DNA of 64,000 nt from the NCBI GenBank assembly GCA_016294035.1, contig JAEDCT010000005.1, forward strand, positions 67,167 through 131,166. Direction: 5' to 3'. Positions 8,316 through 16,748 of this stretch are shown piece by piece (position 1 is the stretch's first letter; each line of letters begins with the position of its first letter). Position numbers and translations under genes: made by a program. The notes below the pieces were generated by a model that saw only the letters and a list, made by a program, of their open reading frames with translations, was not told the origin of the DNA and made no database searches. This DNA comes from Treponema sp. Its GTDB lineage: Bacteria; Spirochaetota; Spirochaetia; Treponematales; Treponemataceae.

Positions 8316-9665
8316 ATGGAAAGCTTTTTCGACAAATACATAAATACAATCGAGCGCACAGAACCAATCAAGTATACAGGTTCTGTAATTGCAGTTAAGG
8401 GTCTCATGATTGAATGCAATGGCCCTAGAAGTGTAATTGGTGAAATCTGTACAATTCATGTTGATTCACTTAAGACAAATGTTCTTGCAGAAGTTGTTGG
8501 ACTTGAAGATAATATTATCAGGCTCATGGCTTTTGGTGAGACTCGTGGAATTGAAATTGGAAGTGTTGTTGTGGCATCTGGTCATGTACTTGAAGTTCCT
8601 GTGGGAAAGCAGCTTCTTGGCCGCGTTATTGATGCAACAGGAAAACCCTACGACGGAAAGGGTGAGATTCTTCCAGAAACATATTATCCGGCTTTGAATA
8701 ATCCTCCAAATCCAATGTCCCGCAAATCAATAGATCGTCGTGTTGTTACTGGCGTTCGTGCAATTGATTCTCTTTTGACAGTTGGAAAGGGCCAGCGACT
8801 TGGTATTTTTGCAGGTTCTGGTGTTGGTAAGTCAACTTTGCTTTCTACCATTGCAAGAAATACAAGTGCAGACATAAACGTTATTGCATTGATTGGTGAA
8901 CGTGGACGCGAAGTCAAGGACTTTATTGAGAACGATCTTGGAGAAGAGGGTCTTAAAAGATCTGTTCTTGTTGTTGCTACATCAGATACTCCTTCTATTG
9001 CCAGGTTAAGGGCGGCATATGTTGCTACTGCCATTGCTGAATATTTCCGCGATCAGGGTAAGGATGTCATGATGCTTTTTGATAGTGTCACTCGATTTGC
9101 CCACGCACAGCGTGAAATTGGTCTTGCAACAGGAGAGCCTCCGGCACAGCGTGGTTATCCGCCAAGCGTTTTTGACATGCTTCCAAAACTTTTGGAACGT
9201 ACAGGAACAAATGACAAGGGATCAATTACAGCCTTTTATACTGTTCTTGTTGATGGAGGCGATATGGATGAGCCTATAGCAGATAAGGTTCGCGGAACTC
9301 TAGACGGACATATTGTCTTAAGCCGTGAGCTTGCAGGCAAGCAGCATTATCCTGCTATAGATATGCTTACAAGTATCAGTCGTCTTGCAAAGAGAGTTTC
9401 AGGTACCAATACAAATAAGGCTGTTCAGCGCCTGAAAAAATGGATTGCCCTTTATTCTGAACAGGAGGATTTTATTAAGCTTGGCGTATACCAGCGTGGT
9501 AATTCCACTGAGATTGACGAGGCAATTGAGCATCATGAGGAACTTGAGGATTTTTTGTGTCAGGATACTCATGAGCATCTTACAATTGAGGATACTCTCC
9601 AAAGACTTTCGCAGGTTTCAGGTATCGAGATTCCTGAAGAAGAATACGCTGAATTGCAGGCATAA
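8316..9665 (+). CDS. fliI: Flagellum-specific export ATPase FliI
   Basis: 449-aa cytoplasmic ATPase of the type III flagellar export apparatus, related to the F1 beta subunit. Walker A is GSGVGKST at residues 167-174, followed by the LIGERGREVKDFIE catalytic segment and Walker B in VMMLFDSVTRFA; the arginine-finger region AGKQHYPAIDML is present. The C-terminal domain ends near QASGIEIPEEEYAEL-like sequence. A strong Shine-Dalgarno (agggtgggg) precedes the ATG. The stop overlaps the fliJ start by 1 nt. Confidence 0.97.
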   Translation: MESFFDKYINTIERTEPIKYTGSVIAVKGLMIECNGPRSVIGEICTIHVDSLKTNVLAEVVGLEDNIIRLMAFGETRGIEIGSVVVASGHVLEVPVGKQLLGRVIDATGKPYDGKGEILPETYYPALNNPPNPMSRKSIDRRVVTGVRAIDSLLTVGKGQRLGIFAGSGVGKSTLLSTIARNTSADINVIALIGERGREVKDFIENDLGEEGLKRSVLVVATSDTPSIARLRAAYVATAIAEYFRDQGKDVMMLFDSVTRFAHAQREIGLATGEPPAQRGYPPSVFDMLPKLLERTGTNDKGSITAFYTVLVDGGDMDEPIADKVRGTLDGHIVLSRELAGKQHYPAIDMLTSISRLAKRVSGTNTNKAVQRLKKWIALYSEQEDFIKLGVYQRGNSTEIDEAIEHHEELEDFLCQDTHEHLTIEDTLQRLSQVSGIEIPEEEYAELQA

Positions 9666-10102
9666 TGAAGAAATTCGTGTTTAAGCTTCAGAAATTGCTT
9701 GAGGTTCGTCAGTATGAGCAACGGCAGGCAGAAGCTGAGCTGGGAAAGGCAAATGCAGAAGTCTCCAGAATTCAGGGTGAGCTTGATATAATCGCCAAAA
9801 ACAGGGTTTCATCCATAAAAAACAATGGTTCTGCCCAGGATCTCTATATTCAGTCCCAGCTTTCAAACTATTTGTATATGCTTGACCAGAAAAAGGAAGT
9901 CCTTCTTGAAGATTTGGTTCAGGCACAGATGATTAGTGATCAGAAGAGAGAAGTTGTAAGGGAGTGCCTCAAGAATACCAAATCACTGGAGAAACTTCGG
10001 GAAAAGCAGCTCTCGGAATGGAAAAAAGAAATGATAAGGGAAGAAGAAAATATCGTGGATGATGTTGTTTCTGCAAAGGGAAACAATATTGGATCAAGAT
10101 AA
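9665..10102 (+). CDS. fliJ: Flagellar export chaperone FliJ
   Basis: 145-aa, almost entirely coiled-coil protein (KKFVFKLQKLLEVRQYEQRQAEAELGKANAEV at the N-terminus is the usual FliJ opening). FliJ works with FliI/FliH as the export stalk and escort-protein recycling factor. It overlaps fliI by 1 nt (TAATG) and is the last gene before a terminator, so the operon ends here in this window. Confidence 0.9.
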   Translation: MKKFVFKLQKLLEVRQYEQRQAEAELGKANAEVSRIQGELDIIAKNRVSSIKNNGSAQDLYIQSQLSNYLYMLDQKKEVLLEDLVQAQMISDQKREVVRECLKNTKSLEKLREKQLSEWKKEMIREEENIVDDVVSAKGNNIGSR

Positions 10103-10137
10103 TTTTTTTGATAAATGGTTTAGGCTATAAATGAGAA

Positions 10138-10175
10138 AGTCCCCGCACTAAGAATGTATGGTGCAGGGACTTTTT
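10138..10175 (+). terminator. Rho-independent terminator after fliJ
   Basis: agtccccgcac (10138-10148) pairs with gtgcagggact (10161-10171) with one mismatch and a 12-nt loop, followed by ttttt. It closes the flagellar operon and sits between the convergent fliJ and uridine-kinase-like genes, so it may also act on the minus strand. Confidence 0.85.
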
Positions 10176-10192
10176 GTTTTGTCTGTCAGATT

Positions 10193-11851
10193 CTAGTATT
10201 TGAATCCAGATCCTCCAATGAACTCACGGATTATTGAAAGGTTAGGAACGTTTGTTGCGGAAATCTGTGAGAAATTGTTCAAGAACTGAAGGAGCCTGTT
10301 TGCCTCAGCATATTCCTTCTGCAATGGGCTTACGCATTTTAACAGTGGTTCTGCATATACCTTGAGTACAGAAATTTCATAATCCAGGGCTGTGTTAAGC
10401 ATTGCATCAGCATTGTTCTGGAATGGGAAGATGTGAAGCTTTTCACCTTTCTGAACATTATCCCACATAGCAATTGTGTCTGCTGCACTTTTGCCTCTGA
10501 AATTAGAATCTCGAACAATTCTTCGGATGAGACGATTATCACTTGTTGCAATTCTATTGTGGTCATCAAGGTTTAGCTGTGTAAGTGCACTCAGATAAAT
10601 CTTGAATTTCTTTTCTGCCGGAACTAAAGGAGTGAGCTTGTCATTCAAACCATGAATACCTTCCATGATAAGAATATCATTTTCTTCAAGACGCATTTTG
10701 TCTCCCTTGAAATAGCTGACTCCGGCATGAAAATCGTATGCAGGAAGCTCAATTTCCTTTCCGTTGAACAGATCCACGAGGTTTTGGTTGAGCATTTTGA
10801 TGTTGAGTGCTTCAAGGCATTCATAGTCGTAGTTACCGAATTCATCCTTTGGAGTTTCTTGTCTTCCTACATAGTAGTTGTCAAGACTTATGAGCTTTGG
10901 ATTAAACCCCAGTGCCTGCAGTTGTAGTGAGAGCTTCATGCTGGTGGTTGTTTTGCCGGATGATGATGGGCCTGCAATAAGTACTACTCGTGCAGTTTTC
11001 TTTGCCTTGATCTGGTCTGCAATTTCAGATATGCGCTTTGTCTGCAGTGTTTCGGTAATGTTTATAAAGTTCTTGATTTCCCTGTTGTGGATCATCTGGT
11101 TCAGGCTGGCAGCTGATGTGACACCCAGCTTTTTTCCCCATTCCTTGTATGTTTTGTAGATTTCAAAAAGCTTTGGCTGATCAACAAATTCTGTGAGTTT
11201 TTCAGGTGTATTGTGTTCAGGGAATCGGAGAAGAAATCCGTCTGCATAAGGTTTCAGTTCGAATACTCTGAGAATTCCAGTTGAACTTACCAATGGGCCA
11301 AAATACAGGTCACTGAATGATCCAAGAGTGTTGATCTGAACTTTTGAAGGACACCTGAAGTTCAGCTGTTTTCTGGTTTCTGTTAGTGAAAGTTTTTCAA
11401 ACAAATCACATGCTTCTGTGTATGAAATGAATGATGTTTCAATTATTGAGTCATTTTCGACGATTCGTTTCATTTCCTTTGAAAGCAAATCTATGTCCTG
11501 CTTTGAAATGCCATCCTTCTTTTCAAGAGTGTAGTAATATCCGTATCCCAGGCTGTGGCCTACAAGAAGTCTTGTACCGGGAAAAAGATTGTTTGCAGCA
11601 GCTGCAAGAACAAAGCAAAGAGAACGCCTGTAGATTGATGCTCCTTCCTTAGTGTCAAGGAATACTCCTTCAATTTGGGCACTGATGTTTATTGGAGCAT
11701 CCAGGGAACAAATCTCATTGTTGACTTTTACTGCAATGATTTTTCTGTCATTTTCACCTTCTGAAAGTTTTTCCATAAGGATTAAGGGACGAATATCATT
11801 TTCAAATGTTTCTGTTGTTTTGTTAGGGAAAGTGATTTTTATCTGCTTCAT
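10193..11851 (-). CDS. TGS/ThrRS-editing-like nucleoside (uridine) kinase family protein
   Basis: 552-aa fusion. The N-terminal ~65 residues look like a TGS domain, residues ~75-190 resemble the threonyl-tRNA synthetase second additional domain (GHSLGYGYYYTLE where synthetases have a zinc-binding HxxxH), and residues ~285-500 are a P-loop uridine/phosphoribulokinase-like kinase with Walker A GPSSSGKT at 294-301 and the LDNYYVGR substrate loop. The histidine pair of the editing site is not intact, so a kinase role is more likely than tRNA editing. This domain order is known from Firmicutes and spirochaetes as an uncharacterised nucleoside-kinase family. Good Shine-Dalgarno (ggaggc) before the ATG. 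Confidence 0.85.
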   Translation of the reverse strand: MKQIKITFPNKTTETFENDIRPLILMEKLSEGENDRKIIAVKVNNEICSLDAPINISAQIEGVFLDTKEGASIYRRSLCFVLAAAANNLFPGTRLLVGHSLGYGYYYTLEKKDGISKQDIDLLSKEMKRIVENDSIIETSFISYTEACDLFEKLSLTETRKQLNFRCPSKVQINTLGSFSDLYFGPLVSSTGILRVFELKPYADGFLLRFPEHNTPEKLTEFVDQPKLFEIYKTYKEWGKKLGVTSAASLNQMIHNREIKNFINITETLQTKRISEIADQIKAKKTARVVLIAGPSSSGKTTTSMKLSLQLQALGFNPKLISLDNYYVGRQETPKDEFGNYDYECLEALNIKMLNQNLVDLFNGKEIELPAYDFHAGVSYFKGDKMRLEENDILIMEGIHGLNDKLTPLVPAEKKFKIYLSALTQLNLDDHNRIATSDNRLIRRIVRDSNFRGKSAADTIAMWDNVQKGEKLHIFPFQNNADAMLNTALDYEISVLKVYAEPLLKCVSPLQKEYAEANRLLQFLNNFSQISATNVPNLSIIREFIGGSGFKY

Positions 11852-11876
11852 GGTTGTGCCTCCGGATTAAAAAAAA

Positions 11877-11996
11877 GGGGCTGACCAATAAGTATTGTCA
11901 TGCTGAACTTGATTCAGCATCTACGCTATATACAGTGCATAGATTCCGAAACGAGTTCGGAATGACGCTACGCAACGAACTAATTGGTCAGCCTCT
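11877..11996. repeat. REP-like double-hairpin repeat element
   Basis: A roughly 120-bp element bounded by an 11-bp inverted repeat: ggctgaccaat (11879-11889) and attggtcagcc (11983-11993). Inside are two hairpins: tgctgaa/ttcagca (11901-11919) and attccgaa/ttcggaat (11943-11963). Each hairpin is preceded by GTCAT when read inward from its own end, so the two halves form a head-to-head pair of REP-type units (GTCATNCTGAA-like). No open reading frame is inside. It sits between two minus-strand genes, upstream of the kinase. Confidence 0.75.
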
Positions 11997-12053
11997 TAGT
12001 ACTGAAAATCAGCATAAGAAAATTATAATTCCAAAAACATCGAAAAGCAAAGA

Positions 12054-12467
12054 TTATTTTTTGTTGAACAGTTTCCTTATTCCTTCAATTATTGCAAGGA
12101 AGAATCTTGCGATAGCCTTTAATATTCTTAAAATCAGAGGAGGATTTCTGAGCCGTTCAAGACGTTCATAGCCTTCAAGAAGTTCTTCATCTGAGAATTC
12201 CTTTCGCTGGTTGTTTTCTTCAAGTTCAATTTCAAGCTGCTTGATTTTATCAACATTTGCATCAAGAACAACTGCGTTTATTCTTTCCATGCCAAGGGCC
12301 TTGCAAGCCTCAAGCCGTCTTTCTCCGGCAACAAGTTCATGGTCAGCATTGATTGTGATTGGGTTTAGAAGACCATAAAGACGGATGCTTTCCTTGAGAG
12401 AATCAATGTCTCCCAAATCCTTGCGAACTCTTTTTTTTACCTTAATGTCCTCAATCTTAATTATCAT
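12054..12467 (-). CDS. ParB N-terminal domain-like protein with amphipathic C-terminal helix
   Basis: 137-aa protein. Residues ~1-90 are a ParB/sulfiredoxin-type fold (IKVKKRVRKDLGDIDSLKES, NPITINADHELVAGERRLEACK). The GERR motif of CTPase ParB-like folds is present, but there is no helix-turn-helix DNA-binding domain. Residues ~105-137 switch to a hydrophobic/basic segment (LILRILKAIARFFLAIIEGI) that could be an amphipathic membrane-binding helix. I prefer the ATG at 12467; a TTG at 12479 would add four residues. It lies 23 nt after the penicillin-binding protein gene on the same strand and is probably in its operon. It is not a full ParB; function unknown. Confidence 0.75.
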   Translation of the reverse strand: MIIKIEDIKVKKRVRKDLGDIDSLKESIRLYGLLNPITINADHELVAGERRLEACKALGMERINAVVLDANVDKIKQLEIELEENNQRKEFSDEELLEGYERLERLRNPPLILRILKAIARFFLAIIEGIRKLFNKK

Positions 12468-12490
12468 TGTAATACCCAAAAATCAAATTG

Positions 12491-15076
12491 CTAGTCAAGA
12501 AGCCAGTTGCTCATATTGTCAGGATCAGAGTTTGTTTCAGTATCTTCTGTTGTGTCTGAATCTTCACCATCAAGGAATCCAAGATCAACATTGAGTGGAG
12601 AATCTTCAAAGTCATCATCATTGAACTCAAAACTTAATCCTGACATAATCTGAGCCCTTTCAAGTCGTTCCATGCCAATATCAAGAGGAGTTGTGTTTGT
12701 ATGCTTGCGGCAAAGACGTGTAGGCTGTGTTCCAGGATAGTAGTAGCCAACAACACCATGACGCGGGCACTTGCTTGTCAATATTTCACCACTGCTAGAA
12801 CATACGTTCATTCTAACAAGTCCCTTAGGGGTTGTCTCAAAGAATGGCTTGTATGGTTTTCCCTGGTTTGCGGCATTCATGTAATCACCCCAGGCAACAC
12901 CGGCAAGTGTGGAACCTGTGATTGTAAGGCCAAGTGACTGTCCCGGTTTGTCAAATCCAAACCAAAAAGCTGCCGTGTAGTATGGAGTGAAACCAACGGT
13001 CCATGCATCGGCCCAGTTCTGTGTGGTACCGGTTTTTCCTGCAACAGGCATTGAGAATGTCTGTCCGTTCATGTTGGTAAACTTGAACTTGTTTCCCTTT
13101 CCTTTTTCTTTTCCAATAACGTTCTTTGTTGCATCCCAATCAGCACCGTTTCTCAAAGAACCTGACCAGACAGTTTCCTTGAGCATTTCCTGCATGATGA
13201 ATGCTGTTTCTGGCTTAAGGAGCTGCTTCTTACCGTCCTTGGAATTCTGCCTGTCCCTGAGTTCCTTTGCAGGGTTGAGGACTACGTTTCCTTTTTTGTC
13301 TTCAACAGAAAGAATTGCAATTGGAGTAACTTCAAGACCGTTGTTGGCAATTGTTGCAAAGGCCTTAGCCATTTCAATTGGTCGAACGGAACAAACACCA
13401 AGCCCAAGAGGATATATTGGCTCGAAGTGACGTTCATCAAGCTCATTTTCAGGAATTCCAAGAAGTGATGATGTTCTTCTGATTGCTGCATCGAATCCAA
13501 TTCCGTCGAGAACCTTGATTGAAGGCACGTTCATGGAGTGTGCCAGGGCATACCATAGTTCAACATCACCTTCCCATTCTCCCTTGAAGTCCTGAGGAAT
13601 ATATGGAGTTCCGTCATCCTTGTGGAATACAACAGGTGTATCACTGATGATTGTTGTCATTGTGAATTTCTTGCTTTCTATGGCCTCTGAGTAGTACAAA
13701 GGTTTGAATGTTGAACCCGGCTGGATTCTTGACTGAACTGCGCGTATGAACTGATTGTGCTGGTCATACTTTGAACCCCCGACAAGTGCATCAATGTATC
13801 CGGTATTGTTCTCAAGGGCAATCATTGTTCCTTCGACTGTGGTGCGCTCTGCATTTTCCTTGATAAGGGCGTTTCCCTTGTTTACGATTTCTGTCTTGAA
13901 TGTGTCCATGCCGGAAACCATTGAAACAATGTCAATCAGAGGGTTGATGTTGTCTCGATACTGGTTCATTGCAAGGGTTTTTGCTCTTTTGTGGCTGAGC
14001 TTGAGGTTTGGAAGGTTAAAGAGCATAACTGACAGTTCAGCAAAAGGAATGTATGTCCTCAGTGCATTTCTTGACTTGGAGCTCATTGTTCTCTTGTATT
14101 GTTCGTTTGCAGACTTGATGTAGTCCTGCATGATCTCGTCTGCGGCCTTCTGGTGTTCAAGGTTGAGTGATGTGTTTACTGTAAATCCGCTTGTATAAAT
14201 GTCCTCAGTTCCGTAGAGCATGTCACTGAGCTGGCGTCTTACGTATTCACTGAACCATGGGGCCTCGTCGTTTCTGAGTTCGTATGCTGAAGTGTTGGTT
14301 CTTGTGTAGTCAAATGTTGCCCAGTAGTTGTCAAAACTTTCTTCTGCCTCTTCCTGAGTAAGGTACTTTGCTTCAACCATGGCATCGAGAACATCTTTCT
14401 GTCTTTCCATGGCTCTGTTTGGATATTCGAATGGATTGTAGAAGGCCGGGTTTGAAAGCTGAATGACAAGAATAGCTGCTTCTGCAGGAGTGATTTCAGT
14501 GGCTCCGTGTCCAAAATAGTATTTGCTGGCTGCGTTTACACCGTATGTACCGCCTCCAAAATAAATCTTGTTGAGATAAAGCTCAAGGATTTCATCCTTT
14601 GAATAATGGCGTTCCATCTGTATTGCCCACCACAATTCCTTGAGTTTTCGCTTGATTGAGTATTCCGTGCGGTCACAGTAAAGGGTTCCTGCAATCTGCT
14701 GTGTGAGTGTTGAACCACCACCAAGAGAGCTTTTTGAAAGAACACCGACAACAGCGCGGGAAAGAGCCTTGAGGCTGAATCCGTGGTGTGAATAGAAAAT
14801 CCTGTCTTCGCGTGTAAGGAGGGCATCAATCATGTGCTGGGGAAGATCCCTCAGTGCAATGATCTCACGCTTTTCATCACTTGAAAATTCTGTAATGAGT
14901 TCCCCGTTAACGTCAAGAAGACGTGTGGGAAGTGCATTGTCAAATTCCGTAAAATTTTCTGTATTTATTGTGTTTACTGTCGTTGCAAGTGCCAGTCCCA
15001 GCAATGAACCGAATACAACTCCCATAAAGAGAACTGTACCCAGAAGGACCATAGGCCATACCTTTTTTTCTTTCAT
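12491..15076 (-). CDS. mrcA: Class A penicillin-binding protein (PBP1A type)
   Basis: 861-aa bifunctional peptidoglycan synthase. An N-terminal membrane anchor (about residues 8-32) is followed by the GT51 glycosyltransferase with E90 in EDRIFYSHHGF and the GGSTLTQQ motif at about 119-127. The transpeptidase shows S455-T-F-K458, S514-M-N516 and K681-T-G-T. A Cys-containing C-terminal stretch (CSSSGEILTSKCPRHG) and an acidic Asp/Glu-rich tail follow. There is no Shine-Dalgarno; a consensus promoter ends 8 nt before the ATG, so the mRNA is predicted to be nearly leaderless. The symbol is a family label; mrcA versus other class A names is not settled. Confidence 0.95.
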   Translation of the reverse strand: MKEKKVWPMVLLGTVLFMGVVFGSLLGLALATTVNTINTENFTEFDNALPTRLLDVNGELITEFSSDEKREIIALRDLPQHMIDALLTREDRIFYSHHGFSLKALSRAVVGVLSKSSLGGGSTLTQQIAGTLYCDRTEYSIKRKLKELWWAIQMERHYSKDEILELYLNKIYFGGGTYGVNAASKYYFGHGATEITPAEAAILVIQLSNPAFYNPFEYPNRAMERQKDVLDAMVEAKYLTQEEAEESFDNYWATFDYTRTNTSAYELRNDEAPWFSEYVRRQLSDMLYGTEDIYTSGFTVNTSLNLEHQKAADEIMQDYIKSANEQYKRTMSSKSRNALRTYIPFAELSVMLFNLPNLKLSHKRAKTLAMNQYRDNINPLIDIVSMVSGMDTFKTEIVNKGNALIKENAERTTVEGTMIALENNTGYIDALVGGSKYDQHNQFIRAVQSRIQPGSTFKPLYYSEAIESKKFTMTTIISDTPVVFHKDDGTPYIPQDFKGEWEGDVELWYALAHSMNVPSIKVLDGIGFDAAIRRTSSLLGIPENELDERHFEPIYPLGLGVCSVRPIEMAKAFATIANNGLEVTPIAILSVEDKKGNVVLNPAKELRDRQNSKDGKKQLLKPETAFIMQEMLKETVWSGSLRNGADWDATKNVIGKEKGKGNKFKFTNMNGQTFSMPVAGKTGTTQNWADAWTVGFTPYYTAAFWFGFDKPGQSLGLTITGSTLAGVAWGDYMNAANQGKPYKPFFETTPKGLVRMNVCSSSGEILTSKCPRHGVVGYYYPGTQPTRLCRKHTNTTPLDIGMERLERAQIMSGLSFEFNDDDFEDSPLNVDLGFLDGEDSDTTEDTETNSDPDNMSNWLLD

Positions 15077-15084
15077 AACATCAT

Positions 15085-15113
15085 ATAATAGAAAAATTAG
15101 GAGCTTCTGTCAA
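15085..15113 (-). promoter_or_regulatory. Promoter of the class A PBP gene
   Basis: On the minus strand TTGACA (forward 15108-15113), a 17-bp spacer, and TATTAT (forward 15085-15090). The -10 ends 8 nt before the ATG at 15076, so a start point 7-8 nt downstream gives an mRNA with almost no 5' leader. Confidence 0.75.
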
Positions 15114-15135
15114 TTTACCGTTGAAATCTGCATCA

Positions 15136-15229
15136 GGACAAAAAAAAAGACCGGCTTATACGCCGGCCATGCCATTACTGACAACCGGACGCCAATGGGT
15201 GGGAGGGGATAAAATTGAACGTCCGGTAT
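15136..15229 (-). ncRNA. Candidate small RNA or structured 3' UTR with C-rich loop
   Basis: The 238-bp gap between the PBP gene and the exported-protein gene holds, on the minus strand, a stem accggacg/cgtccggt (forward 15220-15227 and 15184-15191) whose 28-nt loop contains cccctcccaccc, followed by a GC hairpin and T-tract. The loop is perfectly complementary over 10 nt to the fliF Shine-Dalgarno (tgggagggga at 4164-4173). It could be an independent small RNA (AT-rich tatatt lies just upstream) or the 3' UTR of the gene ending at 15315. No known RNA family was recognised. Confidence 0.35.
15140..15168 (-). terminator. Rho-independent terminator, minus strand
   Basis: On the minus strand the hairpin gccgg-cgtataa-gccgg-like stem (forward 15151-15155 with 15162-15166) is followed directly by a run of nine T. 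It ends transcription of the exported-protein gene or of the candidate small RNA. Confidence 0.75.
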
Positions 15230-15314
15230 ATAATATATCGGTAGTGACCCCGAAAATCTTGAATGAAATCAGAAAAAAAATGGAAAAAAACAAATAATTG
15301 ATGTGGATGGGATT

Positions 15315-16322
15315 TTACTCTTCTGATTCGGAAACTGAAGCCTCAAGGCTAACGCTCAGGTTGTATGTTCTTCCGTTCAGAAAGTTGATTTTCTGGATTT
15401 GCTCATAGTCGCCCAGGGTGAATTTTATGGTGTGCTCTCCCTCGCTTGAATAGAATGGATCTAATGGTGCCGTGTATTCTTTTCCGTCAAATGTAAGTTT
15501 TGTCCCGGCAGGTGCTGTGAGCCTTACCAATGGTTTAATGTCCCGAAGGTTAATTTCAAGGGTTGTTTCCGTTCCTTTTTCGACAATTATGGTACGCAGT
15601 TCATTTCTGAAGAAATCGCTGACCAGGTTAATGTCGTGGCTGCCGGCAGAAAGAATGAATCCCTTGTCATTGAAATCAGTCTGCTTTTCATCTATAAACA
15701 GGGTAAATGATCCTTCTTTTTTTGTTTCCGGATATGTTAGTTTAAGTTTGAGCCGTCCCTTGTTTTCTGCAATGCAGGAAATTGTAAGCTCAAATTGGGA
15801 AGTAGATATTTCCTGTGGTGCTCCCTTCATGGCTTTTTGAAGCCTGAGAAGAATAAATGATGAGTTGTTCAGTGCGTCAACATCCACCAGGTGGGAATAT
15901 GCATCCTTCCTGATTTTGTGGCTGCTTATGACTGGAATGCGGATGTTAAGGCTCAGGCTGGATCCGAAGGTTCCTACTGTTGCACGGTTTGCATTGTAGT
16001 CAACTTTTTTTTCGGAAGGAAATTCCCTGAGTCCTGTATATAGTGACCAGGCAACGCTGTCTGTCCACTGGGCCACAATTTTTGGGACGGAAACCTTTAT
16101 TTCTATTCCCTGGATAAATTCCCGGTTTTCAGGAAGCTGGATTGCAACACATTGATTTGCCGTGGTTTTTATGGTTTGTCTTGAATTAATGTCGTTGAGA
16201 ATGACAAGGGACGTTTTCTGTGTTCTGAATGATTCAACACTGGCCTTTTGGCACAGTAAAAATGCCATCGCCAGTAGGAGGAGAAAATTTGCCTTTCTTT
16301 TTGTTGGCCTCAGAAAACACAT
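15315..16322 (-). CDS. Exported protein of unknown function with PEGA-like C-terminal domain
   Basis: 335 aa from the ATG at 16322. The N-terminus KRKANFLLLLAMAFLLCQKA is a signal peptide, so the protein is periplasmic or surface-exposed. The body is beta-rich with no catalytic motif that I recognise. The final ~65 residues (VRLTAPAGTKLTFDGKEYTAP ... GEHTIKFTLGDYEQ) resemble a PEGA-type beta domain found in envelope proteins. An in-frame GTG at 16379 would add 19 residues before the signal peptide and is less likely, because a TATACT box lies 9 nt before the ATG, inside that extension, suggesting a leaderless or very short 5' leader. Single gene, terminated at about 15140. Confidence 0.75.
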   Translation of the reverse strand: MCFLRPTKRKANFLLLLAMAFLLCQKASVESFRTQKTSLVILNDINSRQTIKTTANQCVAIQLPENREFIQGIEIKVSVPKIVAQWTDSVAWSLYTGLREFPSEKKVDYNANRATVGTFGSSLSLNIRIPVISSHKIRKDAYSHLVDVDALNNSSFILLRLQKAMKGAPQEISTSQFELTISCIAENKGRLKLKLTYPETKKEGSFTLFIDEKQTDFNDKGFILSAGSHDINLVSDFFRNELRTIIVEKGTETTLEINLRDIKPLVRLTAPAGTKLTFDGKEYTAPLDPFYSSEGEHTIKFTLGDYEQIQKINFLNGRTYNLSVSLEASVSESEE

Positions 16323-16434
16323 GATAAGTACAGTATACTGAATTTGCCTCTTTGTGCAAAGTCTATGGATGATTTCCACGAAATTAGCATGATGAAGTAT
16401 TCAAATTTCAATTTTTTGGAAATTAATGTTTTTC

Positions 16435-16463
16435 TTGATTTTGAGCGATAACTAATGTATATT
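16435..16463 (+). promoter_or_regulatory. Promoter of the ferredoxin gene
   Basis: TTGATT (16435-16440), 17-bp spacer, TATATT (16458-16463). The predicted start near 16470 leaves a leader of about 55 nt with an AAGAGG ribosome site before the ATG at 16525. Confidence 0.6.
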
Positions 16464-16524
16464 GAAAATATAGCGGATATCTGTGGTTAGCAGGTTTTCG
16501 TCAACTTACATTAAGAGGTTAGAT

Positions 16525-16695
16525 ATGGCATACAAAGTATCTGATGAATGCATTAACTGTGGTGCATGTGAAAGTGAATGTCCTTCTGGAGCAATCAGCG
16601 AAGCAGACGGAAAGCGCAAGGTAAATGCAGATAGCTGTGTTAGCTGTGGTGCTTGTGCATCAGTTTGCCCTGTTGAGGCAATCTCAGAAGAGTAA
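16525..16695 (+). CDS. 2[4Fe-4S] ferredoxin
   Basis: 56-aa bacterial-type ferredoxin with two CxxCxxCxxxCP clusters (CINCGACESECP and CVSCGACASVCP), each expected to bind one [4Fe-4S] cluster. It would act as a low-potential electron carrier for anaerobic metabolism such as pyruvate:ferredoxin oxidoreductase or hydrogenase. The start is fixed by the AAGAGG site 8 nt upstream; longer in-frame starts are not supported. It is a monocistronic unit with its own promoter and terminator. Confidence 0.96.
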   Translation: MAYKVSDECINCGACESECPSGAISEADGKRKVNADSCVSCGACASVCPVEAISEE

Positions 16696-16710
16696 ATCTT
16701 TTTTGCAGAT

Positions 16711-16747
16711 GGGGCTGTCATTTGTTTGGCAGCCTCTTTTTTTTTTC
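16711..16747 (+). terminator. Rho-independent terminator after ferredoxin
   Basis: ggggctgtca pairs with tggcagcctc (one G-T and a short loop tttgtt), followed by a run of ten T. The T-run ends immediately before the M23 peptidase start. Confidence 0.85.
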
Positions 16748-16748
16748 C

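Noticed and set aside
10193..11851. Threonyl-tRNA synthetase
   Set aside because: Only TGS and editing-like regions are shared; there is no class II catalytic domain and a P-loop kinase follows instead.
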